From CAZFQG01 sp964520785 (GTDB lineage Bacteria > Planctomycetota > Planctomycetia > Pirellulales > Thermoguttaceae): 41,940 nucleotides of DNA. The position numbers were made by a program, and so were the translations under genes. A model generated the notes under the pieces. The model did not search any database and was not told the origin of the DNA. It worked only from the letters and a program-made list of their open reading frames with translations. Where the stretch lies: assembly GCA_964520785.1 (NCBI GenBank), contig CAZFQG010000029.1, positions 1 to 41,940 on the forward strand, in the 5' to 3' direction. How positions within the stretch are numbered: the first letter of the stretch is position 1; each line of letters begins with the position of its first letter. Below are positions 32,749 to 41,094 of this stretch, one piece after another.

Positions 32749-34597
32749 ACGACTCGTCGAATACTCGGCCCGGCAGCGCCTGGTCAGTGTAGGTTTCACG
32801 CCGAAGATCGTGAAATGGGCGATTGCGCTCGACGATTCGGGCCGGTTTCTCGGAATCGAGGAACTGGGGGACGTAGACAATCCTCGCAATTCGGGTAGAG
32901 AATTCCCGGCCTGTCCGGATCTCTCTCACTCCGAATTGGTCGGCGGAAAAGAGCGGCGCAGCCATTTTCTGCTTGAAACGGTCGCCACGGTTCTGGGGAG
33001 TGGAACCTCGAAAGACGCGCTCTCTTCGAAGAAACGAACGTACTTCCTCCGATTGCTTCGCCAGGCATCCGGAGTATGTCCCGAAACGGCCCTGTTCGCC
33101 GATGTCCTGGAAGACGAGGCGCTCCGCGGTGAAATGATCCGGTGGCTCGCCTCGGAGAAAGCCCGACCCAACGACAAGATCACGGTGATGTTCTGTGGAC
33201 GCGAGCCCCCCTTCCTCCTGGAGGACTCCTGCTGGCACGCCTGGTGGTCGGAGTACCGTAAATCGCTTTCCAGGCCGGGCCGAGCACGTTCCGGGAGGCC
33301 GATGGTTTCGTTCATTTCCGGCGAGGCGGTCGCGCCGGCACGGACCCATCCGAAGATTACGGAACTCGGCGACGTCGGCGCGGGAAAGAGCGGAGCGACG
33401 ATGGTCTCGTGCGACAAGGATGCCCTGTGCTCGTACGGGTTGGCGCAGTCGCTGAACAGCGCCATGTCCGAAGAAGAGGCGGCCGCATACCGGGCCGGGC
33501 TGAACCACCTGTTGGCGAATCACGGCCATCGCGTCGCGTCAACGAAGATCGGTTACGCGTACCACGATCCCATCGCCGAGGAAGATAATCCGATGCGGAT
33601 GATTCTCGACCCGACCGGCGGCCGTTGCGAAAGGGATGGAGAGTCGAAATCCGGCCAGGAGGTCACCGGCGTCCAATCCGCCGCCATCGCGGAGGCGGAA
33701 CGGTTGATGGAGGCAATCGAGTCGGGCAAGAGGAGAGAACTGAAACGGAACCGCTATTTCTCCCTGACTCTCTCCGGCTTTTCGGGCCGCGTGGTGGTGC
33801 GGGATTGGACGGAAGGCAGATTCGACGAACTCCTCAACAACTCTCTCGCCTGGTTCGCCGACTTGGCGATCGTTTCTCCCGATGGTGAGTCGATCGCGCC
33901 ACCGCCGAAGCTAGGCGCCATACTGGCCGCGTTGGCGCGGAGTCCGCGAGAGGTTCCGGCCCCGCTGGCGGCGGCCCTCTGGAGGGCGGCGACCCGTCGC
34001 CAACCGATACCGCGCGAAGCGCTGGCAAGAGCCGTCGAGCGGTTCCGCGCGGAAGTCGTCGCGGAAAAGCGTCCCAACCGGGCCCGCGCGGGACTGATGA
34101 AGGCGGCCCTGCTGAGGAACCGGATTGCCGTCGGCGAGTACCTGAATGAATACCATGCAAGCGCGGCCTACCATTGCGGACGACTCGTGGCCGTCGCGGC
34201 CGAGGCGCATGCCGCGTCACTGGGACCGAGCTTCGGCCCCCGCGCGGCCAGGGCGTACTACCTCATCGCCCATGTCGATCCGGGTCGCGCGCTTCCAATG
34301 CTGCTTGCTGACCTCGGATTCCACCGTGACCGCCTTTTCGGTACGCCTTCCGGAGCGCTCCTGTCCGCCGAGACACGCGCGATTCTCGACGAGATTCGCG
34401 GTCGAGGCGGCGCTCCGGAATTCCTCTTGTTGGAGGACCGGTGCCTTTTCTCGCTGGGGTTCTACCAGCAAAGGGCCTCGCTCATCCGTCGCGCGTCGGA
34501 CTCCCCGGCCGAACCCGATCCCGAAAAAAGACCCCAACCCTATACGAAAACCGAACCTGATTCCGAACCGGCGGCCGACACTTCTCCCTCCGCGTGA
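32741..34597 (+). CDS. cas8c: Type I-C CRISPR effector large subunit Cas8c (Csd1)
   Basis: A 618-residue Cas8c/Csd1. The N-terminus (MLERLVEYSARQRLVSVGFTP, then KWAIALDDSGRFLGIEEL) matches the family opening, and the central block FISGEAVAPARTHPKI, SGATMVSCDKDALCSYGLAQ, LNSAMSEEEAAAYRAGLNHLL corresponds to its most conserved region. The C-terminal helical part (GEYLNEYHASAAYHCGRLVAVAAEAH) matches the small-subunit-like domain. Cas8c recognises the PAM and nucleates R-loop formation in Cascade. The start ATG is preceded by GGGAG. A Pro/Glu/Asp-rich tail of about 30 residues is an addition. It sits between cas5c and cas7c, the standard order, and the frame is intact. Confidence 0.93.
   Translation: MLERLVEYSARQRLVSVGFTPKIVKWAIALDDSGRFLGIEELGDVDNPRNSGREFPACPDLSHSELVGGKERRSHFLLETVATVLGSGTSKDALSSKKRTYFLRLLRQASGVCPETALFADVLEDEALRGEMIRWLASEKARPNDKITVMFCGREPPFLLEDSCWHAWWSEYRKSLSRPGRARSGRPMVSFISGEAVAPARTHPKITELGDVGAGKSGATMVSCDKDALCSYGLAQSLNSAMSEEEAAAYRAGLNHLLANHGHRVASTKIGYAYHDPIAEEDNPMRMILDPTGGRCERDGESKSGQEVTGVQSAAIAEAERLMEAIESGKRRELKRNRYFSLTLSGFSGRVVVRDWTEGRFDELLNNSLAWFADLAIVSPDGESIAPPPKLGAILAALARSPREVPAPLAAALWRAATRRQPIPREALARAVERFRAEVVAEKRPNRARAGLMKAALLRNRIAVGEYLNEYHASAAYHCGRLVAVAAEAHAASLGPSFGPRAARAYYLIAHVDPGRALPMLLADLGFHRDRLFGTPSGALLSAETRAILDEIRGRGGAPEFLLLEDRCLFSLGFYQQRASLIRRASDSPAEPDPEKRPQPYTKTEPDSEPAADTSPSA
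34097..34597 (+). CDS. Possible internally initiated small subunit Cas11c
   Basis: Type I-C systems are known to make the small subunit Cas11c from an internal start in the 3' part of cas8c. Here an in-frame ATG at 34097 (MKAALLRNRIAVGEYLNEY) begins just before the GRL-type helix of the small-subunit-like domain and would give 166 residues, of which about the last 35 are the low-complexity tail. Upstream bases (GCGGGACTG) give only a weak ribosome-binding site. Another in-frame ATG is at 34298. Offered as a candidate only. Confidence 0.3.
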   Translation: MKAALLRNRIAVGEYLNEYHASAAYHCGRLVAVAAEAHAASLGPSFGPRAARAYYLIAHVDPGRALPMLLADLGFHRDRLFGTPSGALLSAETRAILDEIRGRGGAPEFLLLEDRCLFSLGFYQQRASLIRRASDSPAEPDPEKRPQPYTKTEPDSEPAADTSPSA

Positions 34598-34690
34598 CGC
34601 CGTCCGGGACGTGGCTCCCGATTTCCGAGGGAGACCTAACATAGCAATAATCCATCGCTCGATATCCATATTGCCAGAGGACCGCGATTC

Positions 34691-35638
34691 ATGCCGGAAG
34701 TGATCAAGAACCGTTACGAATTCCTTTGCCTGTTCGATTGCGAGAATGGGAATCCCAACGGAGACCCCGACGCCGCGAACGCCCCTCGCGTCGACCCCGA
34801 AGACCTGCACGGGCTCGTTTCCGACGTCGCCGTGAAACGCCGTCTGCGGAATTACGTTCAAATGACCAAGGGAAACGAGGCGCCCTTCGCCATTTTCGTG
34901 CAACACTCCACGAATTTGAACCGCCACATCATCCGCGCGCACGAGGCGGCCGGCAACCCGAAACCGACCGGGAGGGGAACCTCCATCGACAGAGTCGAGG
35001 CGGCCCGCGACTGGATGTGCCGGAATTTCTACGACGTGCGAGCCTTCGGCGCGGTGATGAGTACCGGTCCGAACGCGGGTCAGGTCCGAGGGCCGGTCCA
35101 GATCGCCTTCTCGCGATCGTATCACCCCGTGTTGCCGGTCGACGTCACCATCACGCGAGTCGCCGTCGCCGAAGAGGTCAAGGGGGCCGTTTCCAGCGAC
35201 GACTATTTCGCGTGGGAGCGGAGCCAGGCCGAGAACCGGCTGCGGACAATGGGGCGAAAGTCGGTGATTCCCTATGGACTCTACGGCTGCAAAGGGTTCA
35301 TCAGCGCCCACTTGGCCGCGAAAACCGGCTTCACGGAAGAAGACTTGAGTCTGCTGTGGGAGGCGCTATCGAACATGTACGAACACGACCGGTCCGCCAG
35401 CAAGGGGGTGATGACGGTCCGGAGACTGTTCGTCTTCAAACACGTGGGGACCGATTCGGACGCCAAGCAGCGGGCCCGGCAGGCCGTCCTCGGCTGCGCC
35501 GCGGCGCAGCACCTCTTCGACTTGATCCAAGTCGACTTGCGCGATTCGACGAAGCCGGCGCGACGGTTCGAGGACTACGAAATCCATGCCCGGTTGGATG
35601 CTCTCCCCCCGGGCGTGGAGTTGTCGGAAATGCAATAG
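34691..35638 (+). CDS. cas7c: Type I-C CRISPR effector backbone Cas7c (Csd2)
   Basis: A 315-residue Cas7 of the I-C type. The opening YEFLCLFDCENGNPNGDPDA, then APRVDPEDLHGLVSDVAVKRRLRNYV, is the diagnostic Csd2 motif (NGNPNGDPDxGNxPRxDxxTxxGLVTDVxxKRxIRNY). The downstream DVRAFGAVMSTG with GQVRGPVQIAFSRS, and later IPYGLYGCKGFIS, complete the pattern. Six or so copies coat the crRNA spacer in the effector complex. The ATG has an AGAGGA site ten bases before it, and the gene follows cas8c by 93 bases. It is the last cas gene: the next gene is convergent, and no cas4, cas1, cas2 or repeat array follows in this window. Confidence 0.95.
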   Translation: MPEVIKNRYEFLCLFDCENGNPNGDPDAANAPRVDPEDLHGLVSDVAVKRRLRNYVQMTKGNEAPFAIFVQHSTNLNRHIIRAHEAAGNPKPTGRGTSIDRVEAARDWMCRNFYDVRAFGAVMSTGPNAGQVRGPVQIAFSRSYHPVLPVDVTITRVAVAEEVKGAVSSDDYFAWERSQAENRLRTMGRKSVIPYGLYGCKGFISAHLAAKTGFTEEDLSLLWEALSNMYEHDRSASKGVMTVRRLFVFKHVGTDSDAKQRARQAVLGCAAAQHLFDLIQVDLRDSTKPARRFEDYEIHARLDALPPGVELSEMQ

Positions 35639-35660
35639 CGTTGTTCGCCGGCGGGATGCC

Positions 35661-37772
35661 TCACTCCCACGTCAGTTCCGCGATATCGACGTTCTTCGAC
35701 CCGCCGGGGACGTCCTCCATGTGGATCCGCAGACGCGTCGTTTCTACCTGCGGGAATGTCAGCTTGATCCGATGGTCGTCATTCGAAAACGGCGAGCCGC
35801 CAACCGGTTTCCAGGTTCCGCCGGCGTCGTATTCGACCGCCAGCTTTCGCGGCGCCAGGTGCGATCCATGGTAGGTACGCGAGAGAATCGCCAGCCTGTC
35901 GATCCGCGTCGGTTTTTCGAAAGCGAGCGTGACCGTACAGCCGGGGCCGCCGGGGCCGCAACACCCGCGGTCGGAGATGTAATGCGTATTCGGGTCGCCG
36001 TCAATCGCCTTCTCGATGGAATACTCCTCTTTTGCGTCAATCGGCCCTACTGAAGCCGTGATTTCCGGACTTACGGCATGTTTGAACGTAACGTCACCAA
36101 ACACCGCCGCCAGTCGTTCCGCCGCCTCGCGCTCGATTTTTCGACGGTATTCCTTGAGCGCTTCCGGATTTCGGGCTGCGATGAACAACTCCCGCATCCG
36201 CGGGTAAAGGCAGCCTTCATCGGTTTCGTAAAAGGCCATCCCGTGAACACCCATATCGTACAATTCGTCGGCGACTTCCGCGATCTTCACGAAGTCGGGC
36301 GTGCGATACATGGCTCCCGGCCAGTCGAAGTGGGTGTGGTGCTCCGGGCCCGGCATCGCGGCTCCGTGAACGCTCATGCAGCCGATGATTTCCACGTCCG
36401 TTTCCTTCACAAGTTCGAGATACTCCCCCGCGACGGGCCGGCTGTCCTGTTCTCCCAGGACGATCCGGTCTACGAGGCCTTCCTTCACGAAAACGTCCAA
36501 CTCGGCCCCTTGCACGAGCGTTTCGGCGAGGGGAACCGCGTGAACGCGGATCGTCACCGTAACGTCGTCGCGGCCGATTTCCGCAAGCGTCTTCTTCAGA
36601 TCGCGGAGGACCATCGTGAAGAAACCGGCGCGGTGGCGCAGCCAAGTCGGCCAAAGGTCGTCGGTCTCCTTCAGCGCCTTCGGATCGAAGCCGTACTCCT
36701 TTTGAAAGCTCTCGACCAGTGGATCGCCCCATTGGGTCATCGGCATGTAGCGGCGGCAGTCGAGGAACAGGTGATCGCAGCCGAGTTCCACCATCTCGCG
36801 CAAAATGGCAATCCGCTCCGCGCGGACTTCCGGATAGCCGTAGCACATGCGGTGGTTGTCGACGGAGCCGTCGCGCCGCTTTGCGTGCATGTGGGGATTG
36901 TCCAGGACGAATTGGCTGGTCAGGGCGTTTTCGTAGGTTCCGTGGTAGTGGCAATTCATCGAAAGCCGCCCCGAGAGCTTGATCCCACGGTCGTTCGCCG
37001 CGGCCAGCGCCTTGCCGAGCGGCCTCTGTTCGCGCGCGCACCGCGCCAGCAAAGCGGTCCGCGGCCGGGCCTTCTCCGTCTTGTGTGGCGTGCCGACCTT
37101 GGTTTCGTAACACAGAACGCTCCGCCCGCAGCAGAAAACCAGTTCGGTGAAACCGCACAGCTCGTGTGCCTTGACGACCGCCTCGGACGTAACATCTCCC
37201 TGACGTTGGCCGTAGAAGTAGTAGTCGTGGAAAGTACAGCTTAGCCCGAGCGTTTGTTTCGTCGCCCGCGGGAGTTCCGGAATCGTCTCGCGCGGGACGA
37301 GCTTAACGTGCGTGATGTACGCGCGGACCGCGTTGGCCTGCCGAAAGATCAGCTTCCGCCCCGTGCAGTCCATCGTCTGGTAGAGGGTTTCGTGGTAGGC
37401 GGGATACTTCTCGTCGCACCAGCCTTTAATGAAGAAGAAATAGGGCTCGTTGTCCGCCCGGACGTGGACGCCGCTGGTGAGCGAATCGGGCATGAAGACG
37501 CCGATGGCGACGTCGTAGATGCCCTTTACATTCAAGGGGAGTTCGATGTCCGGCGCGACGACCGTATGATCGGCCTCCAGACGCCAGCCGGAGGGGGAGT
37601 CGGGATCGTCGACTTTCCTCCACATGGTGGGCGATGCTTCCGCGGAGACGACCCCTTTCGGAGCGAACGCGGCGGTATCCGTCAGAAGCACCGTCTCCCG
37701 GGCGGCCGCGGAATGGAGGACGCAGGGGAGCACCGCGCAGGCGGAAAACAGGATGGCAGTGGTACGGGGCAT
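35661..37772 (-). CDS. Secreted glycoside-hydrolase-like protein with discoidin-type C-terminus
   Basis: The ATG at 37772 (MPRTTAILFSACAVLPCVLHSAAA) supplies a signal peptide; the frame extends to 37850 without need. The 703-residue protein has an N-terminal beta-rich region (about 30-180) and a central TIM-barrel-like region (about 185-555, with HELCGFTELVFCCGRS, MVELGCDHLFLDCRRYMP and VHGMAFYETDEGCLYPRM) as in the putative GHL/DUF-type glycoside hydrolases. The C-terminus is an F5/8 type C-like domain (about 570-703, SIEKAIDGDPNTHYISD then IDRLAILSRTYHG) that binds carbohydrate in relatives. The catalytic acids are not certain. It ends 22 bases from the convergent cas7c stop and follows a dockerin/PEP-CTERM gene on the same strand. 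Confidence 0.8.
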   Translation of the reverse strand: MPRTTAILFSACAVLPCVLHSAAARETVLLTDTAAFAPKGVVSAEASPTMWRKVDDPDSPSGWRLEADHTVVAPDIELPLNVKGIYDVAIGVFMPDSLTSGVHVRADNEPYFFFIKGWCDEKYPAYHETLYQTMDCTGRKLIFRQANAVRAYITHVKLVPRETIPELPRATKQTLGLSCTFHDYYFYGQRQGDVTSEAVVKAHELCGFTELVFCCGRSVLCYETKVGTPHKTEKARPRTALLARCAREQRPLGKALAAANDRGIKLSGRLSMNCHYHGTYENALTSQFVLDNPHMHAKRRDGSVDNHRMCYGYPEVRAERIAILREMVELGCDHLFLDCRRYMPMTQWGDPLVESFQKEYGFDPKALKETDDLWPTWLRHRAGFFTMVLRDLKKTLAEIGRDDVTVTIRVHAVPLAETLVQGAELDVFVKEGLVDRIVLGEQDSRPVAGEYLELVKETDVEIIGCMSVHGAAMPGPEHHTHFDWPGAMYRTPDFVKIAEVADELYDMGVHGMAFYETDEGCLYPRMRELFIAARNPEALKEYRRKIEREAAERLAAVFGDVTFKHAVSPEITASVGPIDAKEEYSIEKAIDGDPNTHYISDRGCCGPGGPGCTVTLAFEKPTRIDRLAILSRTYHGSHLAPRKLAVEYDAGGTWKPVGGSPFSNDDHRIKLTFPQVETTRLRIHMEDVPGGSKNVDIAELTWE

Positions 37773-37832
37773 GGGGAAATGGGCGCCGCGTTCGGCGGCG
37801 CGGTATCGATGGGGTAGTTGAAAGAGACCCCG

Positions 37833-37864
37833 GCGCGTTCCGAAGGACATTCCAGGGAACGCGC
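37833..37864 (-). terminator. Nine-bp hairpin after the dockerin/PEP-CTERM gene
   Basis: Perfect arms GCGCGTTCC / GGAACGCGC enclose a 14-base loop, 29 bases past the stop codon of the PEP-CTERM gene on the minus strand. A mildly T-rich stretch (GGGTCTCTTTC) follows. It probably separates that transcript from the glycoside-hydrolase-like gene downstream. Confidence 0.55.
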
Positions 37865-37893
37865 TGGGGAAAGAGTGTGGATTAAGGCGGGGT

Positions 37894-39498
37894 TCAGCGC
37901 CGGCGGGTCACCAATCCGAAGATGGCTCCCAGCAGAAGCATCGAGAGGACCACCGGTTCCGGCACGGCGGCCGCGGCGGTCCGTCCCCAGTTAGCGCGGA
38001 CGATGTCCAAATCGGCGCTACTGACGATCCCGTCACCGTTCGCATCGCCGTTCGCGGCTCCGGTGACGTTCAGTCCCCAGTTGCCGCGGACGATATCCAA
38101 ATCGGCGCTGCTGACCATGCCGTCGCCGTTGAGATCCCCTTCCAAAGGCTGGGGGCCGCCTCCACCGGTGCTGACGGTCAGCCCGTAGAGCCAGCTCCGC
38201 TGGCGGTAATCGTCGGGAGGATCGGCTACCGTCATGCGGCCCCAGTCCGCCAGCGTAACCGACGCGAGCGTCTTCGTGGCGAACTCCGCCGGCAGTTCGA
38301 CCATCTGCATGTCGAGCCGGAACTGTCTGCCGGAGGGATCCTGAAATACGTTGACGCTGTACCGCGGATCGAGACTTTGGGTGGCACCCGGATTCCCGGC
38401 GTCGCGGACGTCGACGTTCGCGACGAGAGGCTTCTCATAGACGGTGCCGTCGGTCGCCTCGAAGACGAGCTTGATAACCGGGTCTCCTTGGGCCTTGCCA
38501 ACGAACGTGTTGATGAGGGTGTAGACGTCGGTGACGCCGTACTCATTCACGTCGATCGTGACGCTGTTGAGTTCTCCGTCGGCCACGGCGACCCCTTCCG
38601 AGGTGAAACGGGAATCCCACCAGTTCTTCCCTTCGGTGGGAATCGAAAACGGTACGCCGTAGAACTCGACCTCGCCGGTGGGGAAATTGGCGTAGGCGAC
38701 GTTGAACGCCTGAAGGTTCGCGTTCGCTTTGTCTTCCGGGAGAGGGAACGGGATGAAATTGCCTTCGATGACCGGCTCCGGCGGCGTATACGGAACGACC
38801 GTGGTGCCGGTGGCGTTCGGATAGGTCCCGGTCGGGACCTGCCCATCGGGTCCCCAGCCGACGTACGCCCAGTCCGCGACGCCGGCGCTTTGACTCCCCT
38901 GATCGCTGAAGCGGATGCCTTGGTACGGGTTAAGCGGGATGCCGGCCGTGTAGACGGGGAAATTGCCGAATGACACGCCGTCGACGAGCAACTCGGCGCT
39001 CTGCGTCGCCGGGTCAATGTTCATTTGGAAGTTGTGCCACTGTGTCATGTCCAGCTCATACCACAAGATGTTATCGACCGGCCAGCCGGCCCCGATGCCG
39101 TCCTGGCGCATCCGGACGACCTACAGGTCGGACTTGTCGGGGAGCGTCGGCGAGGGGGCGTACGCGGCGAAGGAAGTGGTCCATTGGACGAAAGGGGAGG
39201 CATCCGGGACGCGAGCCCGCCACGCCACGCTGGAAGCCGTTTCAAACCCCGCCCCGGCGTCGATCGCGTTCTGGCCGAGGAGTTCGTAGACGTGATACTT
39301 CGTTGGAACGTCGATGGCGACGCGCAAGAAGCCGTCCTCGGTGATGCTGGCATTGGCGGCGTCACCACCCCCGCCGACACCGAGATTCCAGGGCGGTGTG
39401 TCTTGATCGGGAAACGTCGGCGCCTCCCAGTAGCCCGCGTGTACCGCGCCGCCGGCGGCGAGGAGTAGGGCGAGGGCAAAAAACAGGTTCTTCTTCAT
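37894..39498 (-). pseudogene. LamG-like/dockerin/PEP-CTERM protein interrupted by one TAG
   Basis: A strong ribosome-binding site (AGGAGACC) precedes the ATG at 39498, and a signal peptide follows (MKKNLFFALALLLAAGGAVHA). After 125 codons the frame meets TAG at 39121-39123, then continues open in the same frame for 408 codons to 37894. The sequence across the stop reads LPDKSDL-stop-VVRMRQDG; a CAG (Gln) codon there would give an unbroken 534-residue protein. The N-terminal part resembles a concanavalin/LamG-type beta sandwich (about 25-210). Near the C-terminus are two dockerin-like calcium loops (GDLNGDGMVSSADLDIV, GDANGDGIVSSADLDIV) and a PEP-CTERM anchor (VPEPVVLSMLLLGAIFGLVTRRR). It is either a recent nonsense mutation, a sequencing error or a read-through gene. 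Confidence 0.85.
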
Positions 39499-39585
39499 GG
39501 TCAGGTCTCCTTTCTAGTCGAACAGACGGAAACAAAAGGTGAGAAACGAAACGTCGTCCTATCAAACGCGACACGATCCGCCGCG

Positions 39586-40014
39586 TTACTTCGTCAATTC
39601 AAAGTTCTTCTCCATTCGCCGGCTCCCCGATTCAACGACGAGCTTCAGCTCGCTGTTCTCGTTGTATTTGGGCGGGATGTATTGGACCATCTGGTCGGTG
39701 GAGGCACCGGGGACCTCGACCTGCGCCTGGCCCACTTTGGCGACCGCCTCGATGATCACGAGATAGGTTCCCGGAGGGACACCGCCCCGAGTATCGATGA
39801 CGTACTTGCCGTCTTGGATCGTACCGCCGCACGCCGGGGCGCGCGTCCCCTCGATGGCGCGAAGCGTGATTTTTCCCAGCGGAATCGGTTTTCCCTGGAA
39901 CGTGACGGTTCCCGAAATCGGGATCATCTCCGGGCCGGTATCACACCCCGGCAGAGCGCCCAGGCAGACCGCCGCGGCCAGCCATGCCCCGATTCGAACA
40001 CTTCGTCGTATCAT
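39586..40014 (-). CDS. Small lipoprotein, carboxypeptidase-regulatory-like
   Basis: A 142-residue protein with an N-terminal signal and a lipobox ending at Cys24 (LPGC), so it is predicted to be lipid-anchored. The mature part is beta-rich and matches the transthyretin/carboxypeptidase-regulatory-like fold common in planctomycetes: ISGTVTFQGKPIPLGKITL, then the turn GKYVIDTRGGVPPGTYLVII and an end strand ELKLVVESG. Proteins of this kind are often encoded beside DUF1559 genes. The role is unknown. It lies 58 bases after the DUF1559 stop and 87 bases before the dockerin gene, all on the same strand. Confidence 0.85.
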   Translation of the reverse strand: MIRRSVRIGAWLAAAVCLGALPGCDTGPEMIPISGTVTFQGKPIPLGKITLRAIEGTRAPACGGTIQDGKYVIDTRGGVPPGTYLVIIEAVAKVGQAQVEVPGASTDQMVQYIPPKYNENSELKLVVESGSRRMEKNFELTK

Positions 40015-40072
40015 GCGTCATTCCTCCTTTTGATCAATTCCGTGAATCCTCGTTATGCTCTTGCACGTCCCA

Positions 40073-41083
40073 TTACAGTTCCGGCATGACGCCGCTGGTG
40101 ACGGTCTCGCTCCCACTACGCGTCGCGCAAGCTTGAAGGACGTCATGTTCGATCATTTCGTTGAAGAAATGGACGCTACCATCCCCCATCAGGAAGTGCG
40201 CGCCGCCGGTGTGGAAGCTCGAGAAACCGCCCGGCCGTGTTTCGCCGTAGACGGATCCAATCGCGCTCCAGGCCTTTCCGCTTCCCGGGTAGGAAGAGGG
40301 TCCATTGATTCCGTCGGAAACGTCCCCCACGTTCCAGGATGCCCAGAAGTGGCCTTCGTGAGATCCGGGCCCGCCGCCGCCGGCGACCTCGCCGATCATG
40401 AGCGTGCTGCTGGTCCCGTCGGAGACGTCGCGGATGCGGCACCCCTCGCGCTCGGCCATCATCCCGTTTGCCGGAGGGGAGCCTTTATTAAGCTGCTTCG
40501 GCCAGCTCTTGGGAATGCCGCACGCCCAGTTGATACTGTCCGCCACGCCCATCATGTTCGTCATGCGGATGTCGGCGTCGGGATGTTCTCCCGGAATCGA
40601 ATTGCCCGACACCGTGACGCACTCCCCTGCTTGAGGATCGGAGGGGCAGATGAAGGCGTCGATCTTTTCTCGGCTGGCTTCCGTATTCTGGACGGTCCGA
40701 GATCCATAGACGGCCACGTCCCAATATCGGATGTACTTGAAGTCGATCATCTCGAACACGTCATCCCGTTCGAGATATGGCAAGATGAACGCGCCCCAAC
40801 TCCAACCGGCGTAATAGCTCACCTCCCCCACGGGTCCGCAGGCCGCGGGGGTCCGGCCGGAAATCCAGACGATCACCCCCGGCGGGAACGTATTGTGCGC
40901 ACTATGGTAGTTGTGCAACGCGACGCCGACCTGCTTGAAGTGGTTGGCGCACTGAATCCTTCGCGCGGCTTCCCGGGCAGCCTGGACCGCCGGCAGCAAC
41001 AGGGCGATGAGGATGCCGATGATGGCGATGACCACGAGAAGTTCCACGAGCGTAAAACCGCTGGTTCTTGATTGAGTCCGCAT
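40073..41083 (-). CDS. DUF1559 family protein with prepilin-type N-terminus
   Basis: A 336-residue protein of a family greatly expanded in planctomycetes. The N-terminus is a type IV pilin-like methylation site and hydrophobic helix (GFTLVELLVVIAIIGILIA). The DUF1559 body includes REAARRIQCANHFKQVGVALHNYH and ends in the H-x9-DG element (HTGGAHFLMGDGSVHFF). A good ribosome-binding site, GGAGAG, precedes the ATG. Members are exported pseudopilin-like proteins thought to act at the cell surface; their precise job is unresolved. It starts 11 bases after the stop of a LacI-like regulator, so the two are probably co-transcribed. Confidence 0.95.
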   Translation of the reverse strand: MRTQSRTSGFTLVELLVVIAIIGILIALLLPAVQAAREAARRIQCANHFKQVGVALHNYHSAHNTFPPGVIVWISGRTPAACGPVGEVSYYAGWSWGAFILPYLERDDVFEMIDFKYIRYWDVAVYGSRTVQNTEASREKIDAFICPSDPQAGECVTVSGNSIPGEHPDADIRMTNMMGVADSINWACGIPKSWPKQLNKGSPPANGMMAEREGCRIRDVSDGTSSTLMIGEVAGGGGPGSHEGHFWASWNVGDVSDGINGPSSYPGSGKAWSAIGSVYGETRPGGFSSFHTGGAHFLMGDGSVHFFNEMIEHDVLQACATRSGSETVTSGVMPEL

Positions 41084-41094
41084 TTGAGTCTCTC

